Shown here one piece after another: positions 17,988-28,253 of a stretch of DNA of 64,000 bases (positions within the stretch are counted from its first letter, which is position 1; every line of letters starts with the position of its first letter). This DNA is from Vibrio quintilis (GTDB lineage Bacteria; Pseudomonadota; Gammaproteobacteria; Enterobacterales; Vibrionaceae): the NCBI RefSeq assembly GCF_024529975.1, contig NZ_AP024897.1:1240001-1304000 (forward strand), in the 5' to 3' direction. The notes under the pieces are model-generated. The model did no database searches. It worked only from the letters and a program-made list of their open reading frames with translations, and was not told the DNA's origin. The position numbers were made by a program, and so were the translations under genes.

Positions 17988-18836
17988 TCAGTCTTCCGGG
18001 TATAGATATTTTGCGTGAAATTCCAGATGCTGACCGATAAAACTCTGGATGAAGTAATAGCTGTGATCATAACCGGGATGGCTCCGGTAGTGAAAATTGG
18101 GGTGCTGTTTGTTTATCACAGCCAATAAGTCCTCTGGCTTCAACTGCTCCTCAAGGAAAGGATCGGCTTCGCCCTGATCAATCAGAACCGGCACGGTACA
18201 GGCACGGGTTTTGAACAATTCAACGGCATCATAGTCCAGCCACAAGCCGCGGTTTTCACCAAGATAAGCCCGGAATGCCTTTTGCCCCCACGGACATGCA
18301 CCAGGATGACATATCGGACTGAATGCAGAGACAGAGCGGTAGTCGTCACTATGTTTAATGCCGATGGTCAGCGCCCCATGCCCGCCCATGCTGTGACCGG
18401 AGATTGAACGCACGGATGTCACCGGAAAGTGTGTTTCTATCAGTTTGGGCAGCTCTTTGACGACATAGGAATACATCGAATAGTGTTGATCCCACGGCAG
18501 GCGGACGGCATCCAGATAAAAACCGGCCCCGTGGCCTAAATCATATTGACCTTGTGGATCATCCGGCACCTGCTCACCCCGCGGGCTGGTATCTGGTGCA
18601 ACAATCGCGATACCGCATTCAGCTGCTTTTTTGAATGCACCGGCTTTCTGCATAAAATTTTCATCGGTACAGGTCAGTCCGGAAAGCCAGTACAGTACCG
18701 GCACCGGGTTCTGCTGAGATGCGCCGGGCGGTAAAAAAATTGCGAAACGCATGGTGCAATTCAGTGTTGAGGATGTATGGGTATATTGTTTTTGCCATCC
18801 GCCAAAGACTTTTGACTGACTGACTTGTTCTAACAT
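17988..18836 (-). CDS. fghA: S-formylglutathione hydrolase
   Basis: FghA hydrolyses S-formylglutathione to formate and glutathione, the second step of glutathione-dependent formaldehyde detoxification. The product of 282 residues is an esterase-D-type alpha/beta hydrolase with the nucleophile elbow SGHSMGGHGAL (about residues 145–155), oxyanion region YWLSGLTCTDENF and the C-terminal catalytic His in PGYDHSYYFI. The ATG at 18836 is chosen because AGGAG lies just before it; the frame is open two codons upstream to a GTG. It follows adhC on the same strand with an 88-bp gap, so the pathway is encoded together. Confidence 0.95.
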   Translation of the reverse strand: MLEQVSQSKVFGGWQKQYTHTSSTLNCTMRFAIFLPPGASQQNPVPVLYWLSGLTCTDENFMQKAGAFKKAAECGIAIVAPDTSPRGEQVPDDPQGQYDLGHGAGFYLDAVRLPWDQHYSMYSYVVKELPKLIETHFPVTSVRSISGHSMGGHGALTIGIKHSDDYRSVSAFSPICHPGACPWGQKAFRAYLGENRGLWLDYDAVELFKTRACTVPVLIDQGEADPFLEEQLKPEDLLAVINKQHPNFHYRSHPGYDHSYYFIQSFIGQHLEFHAKYLYPED

Positions 18837-18924
18837 GGTCACTCCTTGTGTCCTGCTGCCTGTTGTGACAGCAGGAAAACGAACTCATAAAAAGCTTTTT
18901 GTCTGCGGTGATTCTGATTTGATA

Positions 18925-20076
<1,152 letters not shown>

Positions 20077-20172
20077 TTATGTTTTACTGCGTAAAACTGA
20101 GTATAGTTCTTTTCTTATATTTGATAATGGCGTAAAAAAGATAATAACTTTTACAAATGAGTAATAATCAAT

Positions 20173-21057
20173 ATGGCAAACTGGGAAGGTGTGGCTGAGT
20201 TTATTGCCGTTGCTGAAGCTGAAAGCTTTACGCTGGCTGCTGCAAGGTTATCAACCTCTGTGGCGAATATCAGCCGCAGGGTTGCTGCGCTGGAGTCCCG
20301 GCTGGCAGTCCGGTTGTTGCAGCGGACAACCCGGCAGGTGTCACTGACAGAAGCGGGGCAGATTTATTATCAGCAGTGTAAACCGTTGGTGGAAGGGCTG
20401 GAACAGGCAGAGCTGAGTGTCACAAGAATGCAGCAGGTTCCGGCCGGACGTCTCCGGGTGACGGTGCCTGTAACATATGGGGAAAGAATCATTGCCCCGA
20501 TTATGCAGGATTTTCTGGAACAGTATCCTCAGCTGGAGCTTGAACTGAACCTGACCAATCAACGTTTAGATCTGATTGAGCAGGGGATTGATCTGGCAAT
20601 CCGGCTGGGTGTTTTAGCAGATTCCAGTCTGAAAGCACGCAAGTTATGCTCCCGGAAACTATATGTTTGTGCCAGCCCTGCGTACCTGGAAAAGTATGGT
20701 GCACCCCACACGCTTAAGGAGCTGGCGGGGCATCAGTGTTTACTTGGCACGAATGATTACTGGCGATTCAAAGACAACCACATGCTCCGGTCACCGGGGA
20801 TTCACGGCACTCTGCGCTGTAACAGCGGGGTCGTTCTGCTGAGTGCGGCACTTCGGGGAATGGGATTGATTCAGCTGCCGGACTACTATGTCTCTTCTGC
20901 TTTAACATCCGGTGAATTGATCGAAGTATTAAGCGTTTACCGGGATGATCGGGAAGGCGTCTGGGCGCTTTATCCGCAGAACCGCTATTTGTCACCCAAA
21001 GTCCGCTTGCTGATTGATTACTTATATAGTCGCTTACAGCCAGCGCAGGCTTTATAA
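20173..21057 (+). CDS. LysR-type transcriptional regulator, probable regulator of adhC–fghA
   Basis: The 294-residue protein has a LysR winged HTH at the N-terminus (EFIAVAEAESFTLAAARLST, then SVANISRRVAALESRLAVRL). A periplasmic-binding-like effector domain follows (about residues 90–290). It is divergent from adhC with a 111-bp shared intergenic region, the standard LysR layout. Control of formaldehyde detoxification is therefore the simplest inference, though the inducer is unknown. The stop codon overlaps the tadA start (TAATG). Confidence 0.9.
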   Translation: MANWEGVAEFIAVAEAESFTLAAARLSTSVANISRRVAALESRLAVRLLQRTTRQVSLTEAGQIYYQQCKPLVEGLEQAELSVTRMQQVPAGRLRVTVPVTYGERIIAPIMQDFLEQYPQLELELNLTNQRLDLIEQGIDLAIRLGVLADSSLKARKLCSRKLYVCASPAYLEKYGAPHTLKELAGHQCLLGTNDYWRFKDNHMLRSPGIHGTLRCNSGVVLLSAALRGMGLIQLPDYYVSSALTSGELIEVLSVYRDDREGVWALYPQNRYLSPKVRLLIDYLYSRLQPAQAL

Positions 21058-21605
21058 TGGCGGCCGGATCACATAGAGAAAGAGTCACGGTTTTGGAACA
21101 AGAGCAATCTGTATTTTCTGCGCAGGACGAATGCTTTATGCGCCGGGCGATTGAGCTGGCTGCTTTGGCTGAAAATGAAGGTGAAGTACCTGTGGGTGCG
21201 GTACTGGTGAAAGACGGGCAGATTATTGCAGAGGGGTGGAATCAGTCTGTGGGTTCCCATGATGCGACGGCACACGCTGAAATTCAGGTGTTAAGAAAAG
21301 CAGGCCATGCGCTGGAGAATTATCGTCTGCCGGGAACAACGCTTTATGTCACGCTGGAACCCTGCCCGATGTGTGCCGGTGCCTTACTTCACAGCCGGGT
21401 TCAGCGAATTGTATATGGTGCATCGGATCTGAAGACCGGTGCGGCAGGCACCGTGATGAATTTATTTGAAGGTGAGGGCGTCTATCATTACGCAGTGATT
21501 GAAAAAGGGCTGCTTGAATCAGACTGCCGACAACAGTTACAGCAGTTTTTTAAGCGCCGGCGTAAAGAAATAAAAGCACAAAAGAAAAATCGTTCAGAGT
21601 CATAG
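21057..21605 (+). CDS. tadA: tRNA-specific adenosine deaminase TadA
   Basis: TadA deaminates A34 to inosine in the anticodon of tRNA-Arg. The product has the zinc-binding deaminase signature HAEIQVLRKAG and the partner motif PCPMCAGALLHSRV, plus GVYHYAVIEKGLLESDC in the C-terminal part. The first 20 or so residues are not conserved in the family and the ribosome site at 21057 is weak, so the true start may lie somewhat downstream. The gene directly follows and overlaps the LysR stop. Confidence 0.95.
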   Translation: MAAGSHRERVTVLEQEQSVFSAQDECFMRRAIELAALAENEGEVPVGAVLVKDGQIIAEGWNQSVGSHDATAHAEIQVLRKAGHALENYRLPGTTLYVTLEPCPMCAGALLHSRVQRIVYGASDLKTGAAGTVMNLFEGEGVYHYAVIEKGLLESDCRQQLQQFFKRRRKEIKAQKKNRSES

Positions 21606-22022
21606 CAACGCTTACCAACGATACTTCTGCAAGCCGGGGTAGTTTTATTTCTGAGAATCAATATAACCCGGGATAATATATTCCCGGAATGAAAGGGCTT
21701 CAGGGTGACAGATGATTGATAAACGTCCGGTGGCGGTCGAAAACCTTATTTTTGTTATTCGCCAGTTTTCTTTTACGGCGGACTGTTGAGGTGATTCTCC
21801 ACAGATGTTTTGATTGTATACGTCTTTTTAGCATAAACAGAATCCTCCTGTGTTCCTTATCTGAATCACGCAGACATATGTCTGACTCAAAGCAGGAACC
21901 TTTTGTAATTGGGCTTATTGTTCACGTGTTTTATGACCGGAAGATGAATCCGGAAATTCCGGACTCATCTTTTATTTATGGACAAAATGGGAAAAAATCA
22001 AGAGATAACGGGCAGATTGGTA
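21606..22022. other. Intergenic region between convergent tadA and mltF; possible small RNA
   Basis: No convincing protein gene was seen. It holds a hairpin CCGGGA / TCCCGG near 21668–21687 and a perfect palindrome CAGACATATGTCTG near 21871–21884. A terminator-like hairpin follows at 21941–21971 (arms AAGATGA / TCATCTT around TCCGG / CCGGA, then a T-rich run on the plus strand). The terminator sits 336 bp after tadA, so it may end a separate short transcript. Confidence 0.4.
21941..21977 (+). terminator. Terminator-like hairpin downstream of tadA
   Basis: Arms AAGATGA and TCATCTT enclose TCCGG / CCGGA with one mismatch, followed by TTATTTATG on the plus strand. Confidence 0.6.
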
Positions 22023-23786
22023 TTAATTTTTTTCTGGCTTAGTCACAGGCAATGCCTGTTTTTCTTCTGTCTGATTATCTTTGCTGTTCAACTGACTGTG
22101 GTCAGACTGAGCTTCCGGCGCTGCTTTCTGCGGTCTTGCTGCCGCCTTTTCTGCGGCAGGTTGTGCCTGAACAGGTTCATTCTGAACGGGTTGCTTGCTG
22201 GAAGCAGAACCGTCCGTTGTCGGTTTTTTGACCGTTTCTGTAACCTCTTGCGGTTCTGTCGATGACTTGGGAGTGCCAGCCTGCTCAGCGATTGGCGGCG
22301 CCGGAATGACGGCTAAATCATCGATCTCAGTTTCTTCACCATTCTCACCTGCAGCAATGGCATTCGAGTCCAGATGCCCAATCAGGCTTTGATAGTAGCG
22401 GCGAATATTCTCGACATAGGTCAGCGCTTCATTCCCTCTGGCGTAACCGTAACGGGTCTTGCTGAAATATTTTCTTTTTCTGAGCAGCGGCAGTCTGTCT
22501 TTAACATCACTCCAGGCATCGGGATCGCCGCCCTGAGAACGGGTCAGACGACGGGCGTCCATCATGTGTCCGAAGCCCATATTGTATGATGCCAGCGCGA
22601 ACCATATTTTTTCATGGACCGGAATAGAATCCGGAATCCGGTTGACCAGTTTTCGCAGATATTTGACGCCACCTTTAATCGATTGTTCTGCATTCAGGCG
22701 GTTTTTTATACCGACGGATTTGGCTGTAGGTAAGGTCAGCATCATCATGCCCCGCACGCCGGTCGGTGATTTAGCTCTCGGATTCCAGTGGGATTCCTGA
22801 TAAGCCAGGGCCGCTACCAGACGCCAGTCAAACTCTTCCGCATATTTTTTAAACATCGGCGACCATTTTGGCAGGCGGTTATCAATGGCTCTGAGAAATG
22901 CCCGTGTATCCACGTAGTCAAACGTACCGACATGGCCGATATACTTCTCTTCCAGTGAAGAAATCAGTCCGGCCTGTTTCTGTTTACCGAAGAATTCAAT
23001 CATCAGCGCATACAGACTTTCATCATCGGAACGGCGGATAAACCAGGAAACCGGCTGATCATCAGTCACTTCAAATGCGGTCGCCAGCTCCGGATAAACC
23101 CGCTGGGCCAGAGAAATCTCAATCGAATCGGCGATGGTAAAAGCAAGCGACCCCTCCGATACCTGTTTCAATAAATCATGAATATCTGAATTGGCTTCCA
23201 CCTGATAGCGTAAATCCGGATTTTTTTCCTTCAGCTGGCGCAGGGTTTGTTCAAAGTGAGAATCATCGACAACGCTGAGCAGGTATTTTTGTGGCTCCGT
23301 GGCGTCAGGATCGTTTTGTTTGCGGATGATTTGTTTGAGATTACGTGGTTTCCATTGTCCCTGACGATATACGACCTGCTGGCTGACATAATAATAAACC
23401 GGACCGGGGCGGAACTGGCTAATCCGCTCTTTGGTCTGACTTTGCCCGGCAGCAATCATGTCAATTTCTCCCCGCTTGAGCGCAGGAAACAGTGATGAAA
23501 TCCGGTAGACGGGTTTGACCTCGAGCTTTACACCTAACTCACTGGCAAATTCCCTGACCAGTTCATAGTCCAGCCCGGAAGGGCCGTCCGGGCCGATAAA
23601 ATAGGACAACCCATTATTCACGGTACCGACGCGAAGTACGCCTCTTTGCTTGATTTGATCCAGTTCACTTTTGGGTTTTGAATCGATCTGACAGCCACTC
23701 AACAGGGCAACGCAGGTAAACCACAGGATGATCAACCGAGTGGTATGGCGGAAAAATCGGGTCATGGACGGCTTGTCTTTTTTCAT
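22023..23786 (-). CDS. mltF: Membrane-bound lytic murein transglycosylase F
   Basis: MltF cleaves peptidoglycan glycan strands at the outer membrane. The 587-residue product has a signal peptide with a lipobox-like LLSGC at about residue 32. A periplasmic solute-binding-like domain follows (residues about 45–270; KQRGVLRVGTVNN at its start). The lysozyme-like SLT domain has catalytic Glu in QESHWNPRAKSPTGVRGMM and ASYNMGFGHMMDARRL. After residue about 475 there is an extra hydrophilic tail of over 100 residues rich in Glu, Pro, Ala and Gln, which the E. coli enzyme lacks. The gene is convergent with tadA. Confidence 0.95.
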   Translation of the reverse strand: MKKDKPSMTRFFRHTTRLIILWFTCVALLSGCQIDSKPKSELDQIKQRGVLRVGTVNNGLSYFIGPDGPSGLDYELVREFASELGVKLEVKPVYRISSLFPALKRGEIDMIAAGQSQTKERISQFRPGPVYYYVSQQVVYRQGQWKPRNLKQIIRKQNDPDATEPQKYLLSVVDDSHFEQTLRQLKEKNPDLRYQVEANSDIHDLLKQVSEGSLAFTIADSIEISLAQRVYPELATAFEVTDDQPVSWFIRRSDDESLYALMIEFFGKQKQAGLISSLEEKYIGHVGTFDYVDTRAFLRAIDNRLPKWSPMFKKYAEEFDWRLVAALAYQESHWNPRAKSPTGVRGMMMLTLPTAKSVGIKNRLNAEQSIKGGVKYLRKLVNRIPDSIPVHEKIWFALASYNMGFGHMMDARRLTRSQGGDPDAWSDVKDRLPLLRKRKYFSKTRYGYARGNEALTYVENIRRYYQSLIGHLDSNAIAAGENGEETEIDDLAVIPAPPIAEQAGTPKSSTEPQEVTETVKKPTTDGSASSKQPVQNEPVQAQPAAEKAAARPQKAAPEAQSDHSQLNSKDNQTEEKQALPVTKPEKN

Positions 23787-24126
23787 AAATCTATCTTAAA
23801 ACATTTCGTCCTTTATATCAGAGCCCCGGTGAATGGCAACTTTTGATTGCCGGAATCTTTGGGTAAATCGCCTGAATCACAAAATAAACGGCATTAAATT
23901 TGAGACCCGGACAACCCGGGAGCGGTCTCGACAGATGATTTGATGGTATAAACTGTAAAAAAATGACGCAAACGGTTGCGTTGGTTGTTACATCACAGAA
24001 CTAATTCATTTATAATGCGCTCGCATCACAGAGGTGAAATTGGTGTAAATTGAGTGAAACTATAGTTAATTCACTGAATTTATTCCAATTTTATTACTCA
24101 ACCAACTGCAACAGAGACTTAAGCAT
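23787..24126 (+). promoter_or_regulatory. purL regulatory region with PurR operator and promoter
   Basis: A PurR box ACGCAAACGGTTGCGT, close to the consensus and nearly palindromic, lies at 23966–23981. Just downstream is a sigma-70 promoter with -35 TTACAT (23988–23993), 17-bp spacer and -10 TATAAT (24011–24016). PurR bound there would touch the polymerase site, giving repression by purines. The transcript would have a leader of about 100 nt. The left end must carry the mltF promoter on the minus strand; none was pinpointed. Confidence 0.88.
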
Positions 24127-27100
24127 ATGAGAATTTTCCGTGGTTCCCCGGCACTTTCTGAATTTCGGGTAAGTAAGCTTCTTGAACAATGTCGTGAACA
24201 TCATTTGCCTGTCACCGGTATTTATGCTGAATTTATGCACTTTGCTGACCTGACAGCCAGCCTGGATGATCAGGATGTTGATAAGTTAGAAAAACTACTG
24301 ACTTATGGCCCGACGATTGAAGAGCATCAGCCGGAAGGCTTATTGCTTTTAGTCACACCCCGCCCCGGAACAATTTCTCCATGGTCTTCCAAGTCGACTG
24401 ATATCGCGCATAACTGCGGTCTGGATAAGGTCAAACGTCTTGAGCGCGGAACGGCCTATTATATTGAATCTTCAGCGGAGCTGAACGAAGCACAGTTAAA
24501 TCTGCTGAACGGATTGCTCCATGATCGGATGATGGAAACGGTCTTTGCCGAAATGAATCAGGCAGCAGCACTGTTTACCGTTGCAGAACCGGCACCGATG
24601 ACAGCGGTCGATATTCTGGGTGGCGGCCGTCAGGCGCTGGAATCGGCAAACACAGCATTGGGGCTGGCACTGGCAGATGATGAAATTGATTATCTGGTTG
24701 AGAGCTTTACCCGGCTGGGTCGTAATCCGAATGATATTGAACTGATGATGTTTGCCCAGGCAAACTCTGAGCACTGCCGTCATAAAATATTTAATGCGGA
24801 CTGGACGATCGATGGCGTGCGTCAGGATAAATCATTGTTCAAAATGATTAAGAATACCTTTGAAACCACGCCGGATTACGTGTTGTCTGCTTACAAAGAT
24901 AATGCCGCCGTGATGACAGGTTCACCTGCCGGTCGTTTCTTCCCGGATTCCGCGGACAGCCAGTATCGTTATCATGTGGAAGATGCACATATTCTGATGA
25001 AAGTTGAAACCCACAACCACCCGACAGCCATTTCTCCGTGGCCGGGCGCATCAACCGGAAGTGGTGGTGAAATCCGTGACGAAGGTGCGACCGGGATTGG
25101 CGGCAAGCCAAAAGCCGGGCTGGTTGGTTTTACAGTATCGAACCTGCGTATTCCTCATTTTGAACAGCCATGGGAAACCGACTTTGGCAAACCGGGACGG
25201 ATTGTGAATGCGCTGGATATTATGCTGGAAGGTCCGTTAGGTGGTGCTGCATTTAATAATGAATTCGGCCGGCCGAATTTGCTTGGCTATTTCAGGACTT
25301 ATGAAGAGAAAGTTCATTCTCATGCCGGTGATGAAGTGCGTGGTTATCACAAACCTATCATGATTGCCGGTGGTATGGGGAACATCCGCGAAGAACATAT
25401 TCAGAAAGGTGAAATTCCGGTCGGTGCCAAACTGATTGTTTTAGGTGGCCCGGCAATGAATATTGGTCTGGGTGGCGGTGCGGCGTCTTCCATGGCGTCC
25501 GGTCAGTCTGCTGAAGATCTGGATTTTGCTTCTGTACAGCGTGAGAACCCGGAGATGGAACGTCGCTGTCAGGAAGTCATTGACCGCTGCTGGCAGCTTG
25601 GTGAACATAACCCGATTGCCTTTATTCACGATGTCGGCGCGGGTGGTATTTCAAATGCATTGCCTGAGCTGGTAAACGATGGAGACCGTGGCGGCCGCTT
25701 CCAGCTGCGTGATGTCCCGAATGATGAGCCGGGAATGAGCCCGCTTGAGATTTGGTGTAATGAGTCTCAGGAGCGTTATGTGCTGGCGGTTGCGCCGGAA
25801 AATATGGCTACTTTTGATGCTATCTGTCAGCGTGAACGGGCACCGTATGCCGTGGTTGGTGAAGCAACGGAAGAACATCACCTGACGCTGGATGATGCGC
25901 ATTTTGACAATACGCCCATCGATATGCCAATGGATATCCTGCTGGGTAAGCCACCGAAAATGCACCGCGATGCCACGACTCAGAAAGTGAATGGTGTTGA
26001 ACTGGATCGCAGCGGTATTGAACTCAATGAAGCTGTTGACCGCGTGTTGCGTTTGCCGGCAGTGGCGGAAAAAACATTCCTGATCACCATTGGTGACCGG
26101 ACTGTTACCGGCCTGGTTGCCCGTGATCAGATGGTTGGTCCGTGGCAGGTGCCGGTCGCAAACTGTGCAGTGACTGCTGCCAGCTTTGATACCTATCATG
26201 GTGAAGCGATGTCGATGGGTGAGCGGACGCCGGTTGCGTTGCTTGATTTTGCTGCATCGGCACGTTTAGCTGTTGCTGAGTCACTGACCAATATTGCTGC
26301 AACAGATATTGGCGATCTGAAACATATCAAACTGTCTGCAAACTGGATGTCTCCGGCCGGTCACCCGGGTGAAGATGCGGGTTTGTATGAAGCCGTGAAA
26401 GCCGTTGGTGAAGAGTTATGTCCGGCGCTTGGTCTGACAATTCCTGTGGGTAAAGACTCGATGTCGATGAAGACCCGCTGGGAAGAACAGGGTGAACAGA
26501 AAGAAGTCACTTCGCCGTTGTCTCTGATTATTACTGCTTTTGCCCGTGTGGAAGATATCCGTAAAACTGTGACACCTCAGCTCCGCACGGACAGGGGAGA
26601 AACCAGCCTGATTGCGATTGACCTCGGCAATGGTCAGAACCGCCTTGGTGCGACAGCACTGGCGCAGGTTTATAAACAGTTAGGTGACAAGCCGGCGGAC
26701 GTTGACAGCGCTGAACAGCTGAAAGGTTTCTTTAATGCGATTCAGATGCTGGTCCGTGATGACCATCTGATTGCTTATCACGATAAAGGTGATGGCGGCT
26801 TGTTTGTCACACTGGCGGAAATGGCATTTGCCGGACACTGTGGTCTGAATGTTGATATTACTGCTCTGGGTGAAGATGCTCTGGCTGCGTTGTTTAACGA
26901 AGAGCTGGGTGCTGTGATTCAGGTGCGCAATGACGATATGGATACCGTACTGGTGGCGCTGGCTGCGAATGGTCTGGGTGACTGTTCTCACGTGATCGGA
27001 CAGGTGGAAGCCTCTGATCAGCTGGTGATTCGTCAGGGTGAAACAACGCTGTTATCCCGTTCCCGCACAGAGTTACGTACTGTCTGGGCGGAAACCACCT

Positions 27101-28020
27101 ATCAGATGCAGGCGCTGAGAGATAATCCTGAGTGTGCCCGACAGGAATTTGAAGCGAAGAAAAATGACGCGGATCCGGGGCTGAATGTCAGCCTGAGCTT
27201 TGATGTTCAGGAAGATATCGCCGCACCGTTCATTGCCAAAGGTGCGAAACCTCAGGTGGCTGTTTTGCGTGAGCAGGGGGTCAACTCGCATGTTGAAATG
27301 GCCGCTGCCTTTGACCGTGCCGGGTTTGATGCAGTTGACGTGCATATGAGTGATATTTTATCCGGCCGGACAGTGCTGGATGGTTTCAATGGTCTGGTTG
27401 CCTGTGGCGGCTTCTCTTACGGGGATGTACTGGGTGCCGGTGAAGGCTGGGCAAAATCGATTTTGTTCAATGAGCAGGCCCGGGCGCAGTTTGCAGCCTT
27501 CTTTGAGCGGCAGAGTACTTTCTCTCTCGGGGTCTGTAATGGCTGTCAGATGTTATCGAATCTGAAAGAGATGATTCCGGGGGCTGACTTGTGGCCGCGC
27601 TTTGTACGCAATGAATCAGAGCGTTTTGAAGCCCGTTTCAGTCTGGTGGAAGTTCAGCCGTCTGATTCGGTATTCTTCAACGGCATGGCCGGTTCACGGA
27701 TGCCGATTGCGGTATCACACGGTGAAGGCCGGATGGAAGTCAGAGATGCAGCGCATTTGGATGCGATTGAACAGTCCGGTATTGTTGCGGTACGTTATGT
27801 TGATCATCAGGGACAACCCACGCAACAGTATCCGAATAACCCGAATGGTTCACCAAATGCCGTGACCGGCCTGACCACAGCGGACGGCAGAGTCACGATT
27901 ATGATGCCTCACCCTGAGCGTGTTTTCCGCACAGTTGCCAACTCATGGCATCCGGATGACTGGGGTGAAAACAGTGCCTGGATGCGGATGTTCCAAAATG
28001 CCCGCAAGCATATTGGTTAA
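24127..28020 (+). CDS. purL: Phosphoribosylformylglycinamidine synthase
   Basis: PurL converts FGAR and glutamine to FGAM in the fourth step of purine synthesis. The 1297-residue single chain is the large gammaproteobacterial form. It comprises an N-terminal PurS-like domain, two AIRS-type synthetase halves (with [16 protein letters not shown] and [20 protein letters not shown]) and a C-terminal class I glutamine amidotransferase domain. In that last domain the nucleophile Cys lies in [11 protein letters not shown] and the His/Glu pair in [11 protein letters not shown] PurR box controls it and a terminator follows, so it is a single gene unit. Confidence 0.98.
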   Translation: MRIFRGSPALSEFRVSKLLEQCREHHLPVTGIYAEFMHFADLTASLDDQDVDKLEKLLTYGPTIEEHQPEGLLLLVTPRPGTISPWSSKSTDIAHNCGLDKVKRLERGTAYYIESSAELNEAQLNLLNGLLHDRMMETVFAEMNQAAALFTVAEPAPMTAVDILGGGRQALESANTALGLALADDEIDYLVESFTRLGRNPNDIELMMFAQANSEHCRHKIFNADWTIDGVRQDKSLFKMIKNTFETTPDYVLSAYKDNAAVMTGSPAGRFFPDSADSQYRYHVEDAHILMKVETHNHPTAISPWPGASTGSGGEIRDEGATGIGGKPKAGLVGFTVSNLRIPHFEQPWETDFGKPGRIVNALDIMLEGPLGGAAFNNEFGRPNLLGYFRTYEEKVHSHAGDEVRGYHKPIMIAGGMGNIREEHIQKGEIPVGAKLIVLGGPAMNIGLGGGAASSMASGQSAEDLDFASVQRENPEMERRCQEVIDRCWQLGEHNPIAFIHDVGAGGISNALPELVNDGDRGGRFQLRDVPNDEPGMSPLEIWCNESQERYVLAVAPENMATFDAICQRERAPYAVVGEATEEHHLTLDDAHFDNTPIDMPMDILLGKPPKMHRDATTQKVNGVELDRSGIELNEAVDRVLRLPAVAEKTFLITIGDRTVTGLVARDQMVGPWQVPVANCAVTAASFDTYHGEAMSMGERTPVALLDFAASARLAVAESLTNIAATDIGDLKHIKLSANWMSPAGHPGEDAGLYEAVKAVGEELCPALGLTIPVGKDSMSMKTRWEEQGEQKEVTSPLSLIITAFARVEDIRKTVTPQLRTDRGETSLIAIDLGNGQNRLGATALAQVYKQLGDKPADVDSAEQLKGFFNAIQMLVRDDHLIAYHDKGDGGLFVTLAEMAFAGHCGLNVDITALGEDALAALFNEELGAVIQVRNDDMDTVLVALAANGLGDCSHVIGQVEASDQLVIRQGETTLLSRSRTELRTVWAETTYQMQALRDNPECARQEFEAKKNDADPGLNVSLSFDVQEDIAAPFIAKGAKPQVAVLREQGVNSHVEMAAAFDRAGFDAVDVHMSDILSGRTVLDGFNGLVACGGFSYGDVLGAGEGWAKSILFNEQARAQFAAFFERQSTFSLGVCNGCQMLSNLKEMIPGADLWPRFVRNESERFEARFSLVEVQPSDSVFFNGMAGSRMPIAVSHGEGRMEVRDAAHLDAIEQSGIVAVRYVDHQGQPTQQYPNNPNGSPNAVTGLTTADGRVTIMMPHPERVFRTVANSWHPDDWGENSAWMRMFQNARKHIG

Positions 28021-28052
28021 TCTGAATACCTGATTAATTCATAATATCTCTG

Positions 28053-28087
28053 AAAATCCCTTGTCATATTGATGAGGGATTTTTTTA
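28053..28087 (+). terminator. Terminator after purL
   Basis: Arms AAAATCCCT (28053–28061) and AGGGATTTT (28075–28083) are followed by a T run. Confidence 0.88.
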
Positions 28088-28253
28088 TGCTTCTGAATTT
28101 TTGAAACATCTTTTTGAAAATTTTGACATGAAGCATTACAGCCGGTATATTTATATGCAATCTATTGTTTATATTATGAATTGACGTATGTCTGCTGTGA
28201 CATACGCTTTGGTGTATCAGATATTTCCTCTCCCAAATGAAGGTTATTCTTCC

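Noticed and set aside
21716..22042. Open frame of 108 codons between tadA and mltF
   Set aside because: It has no ribosome site of note, spans the terminator hairpin and overlaps the end of mltF; the composition is not coding-like.
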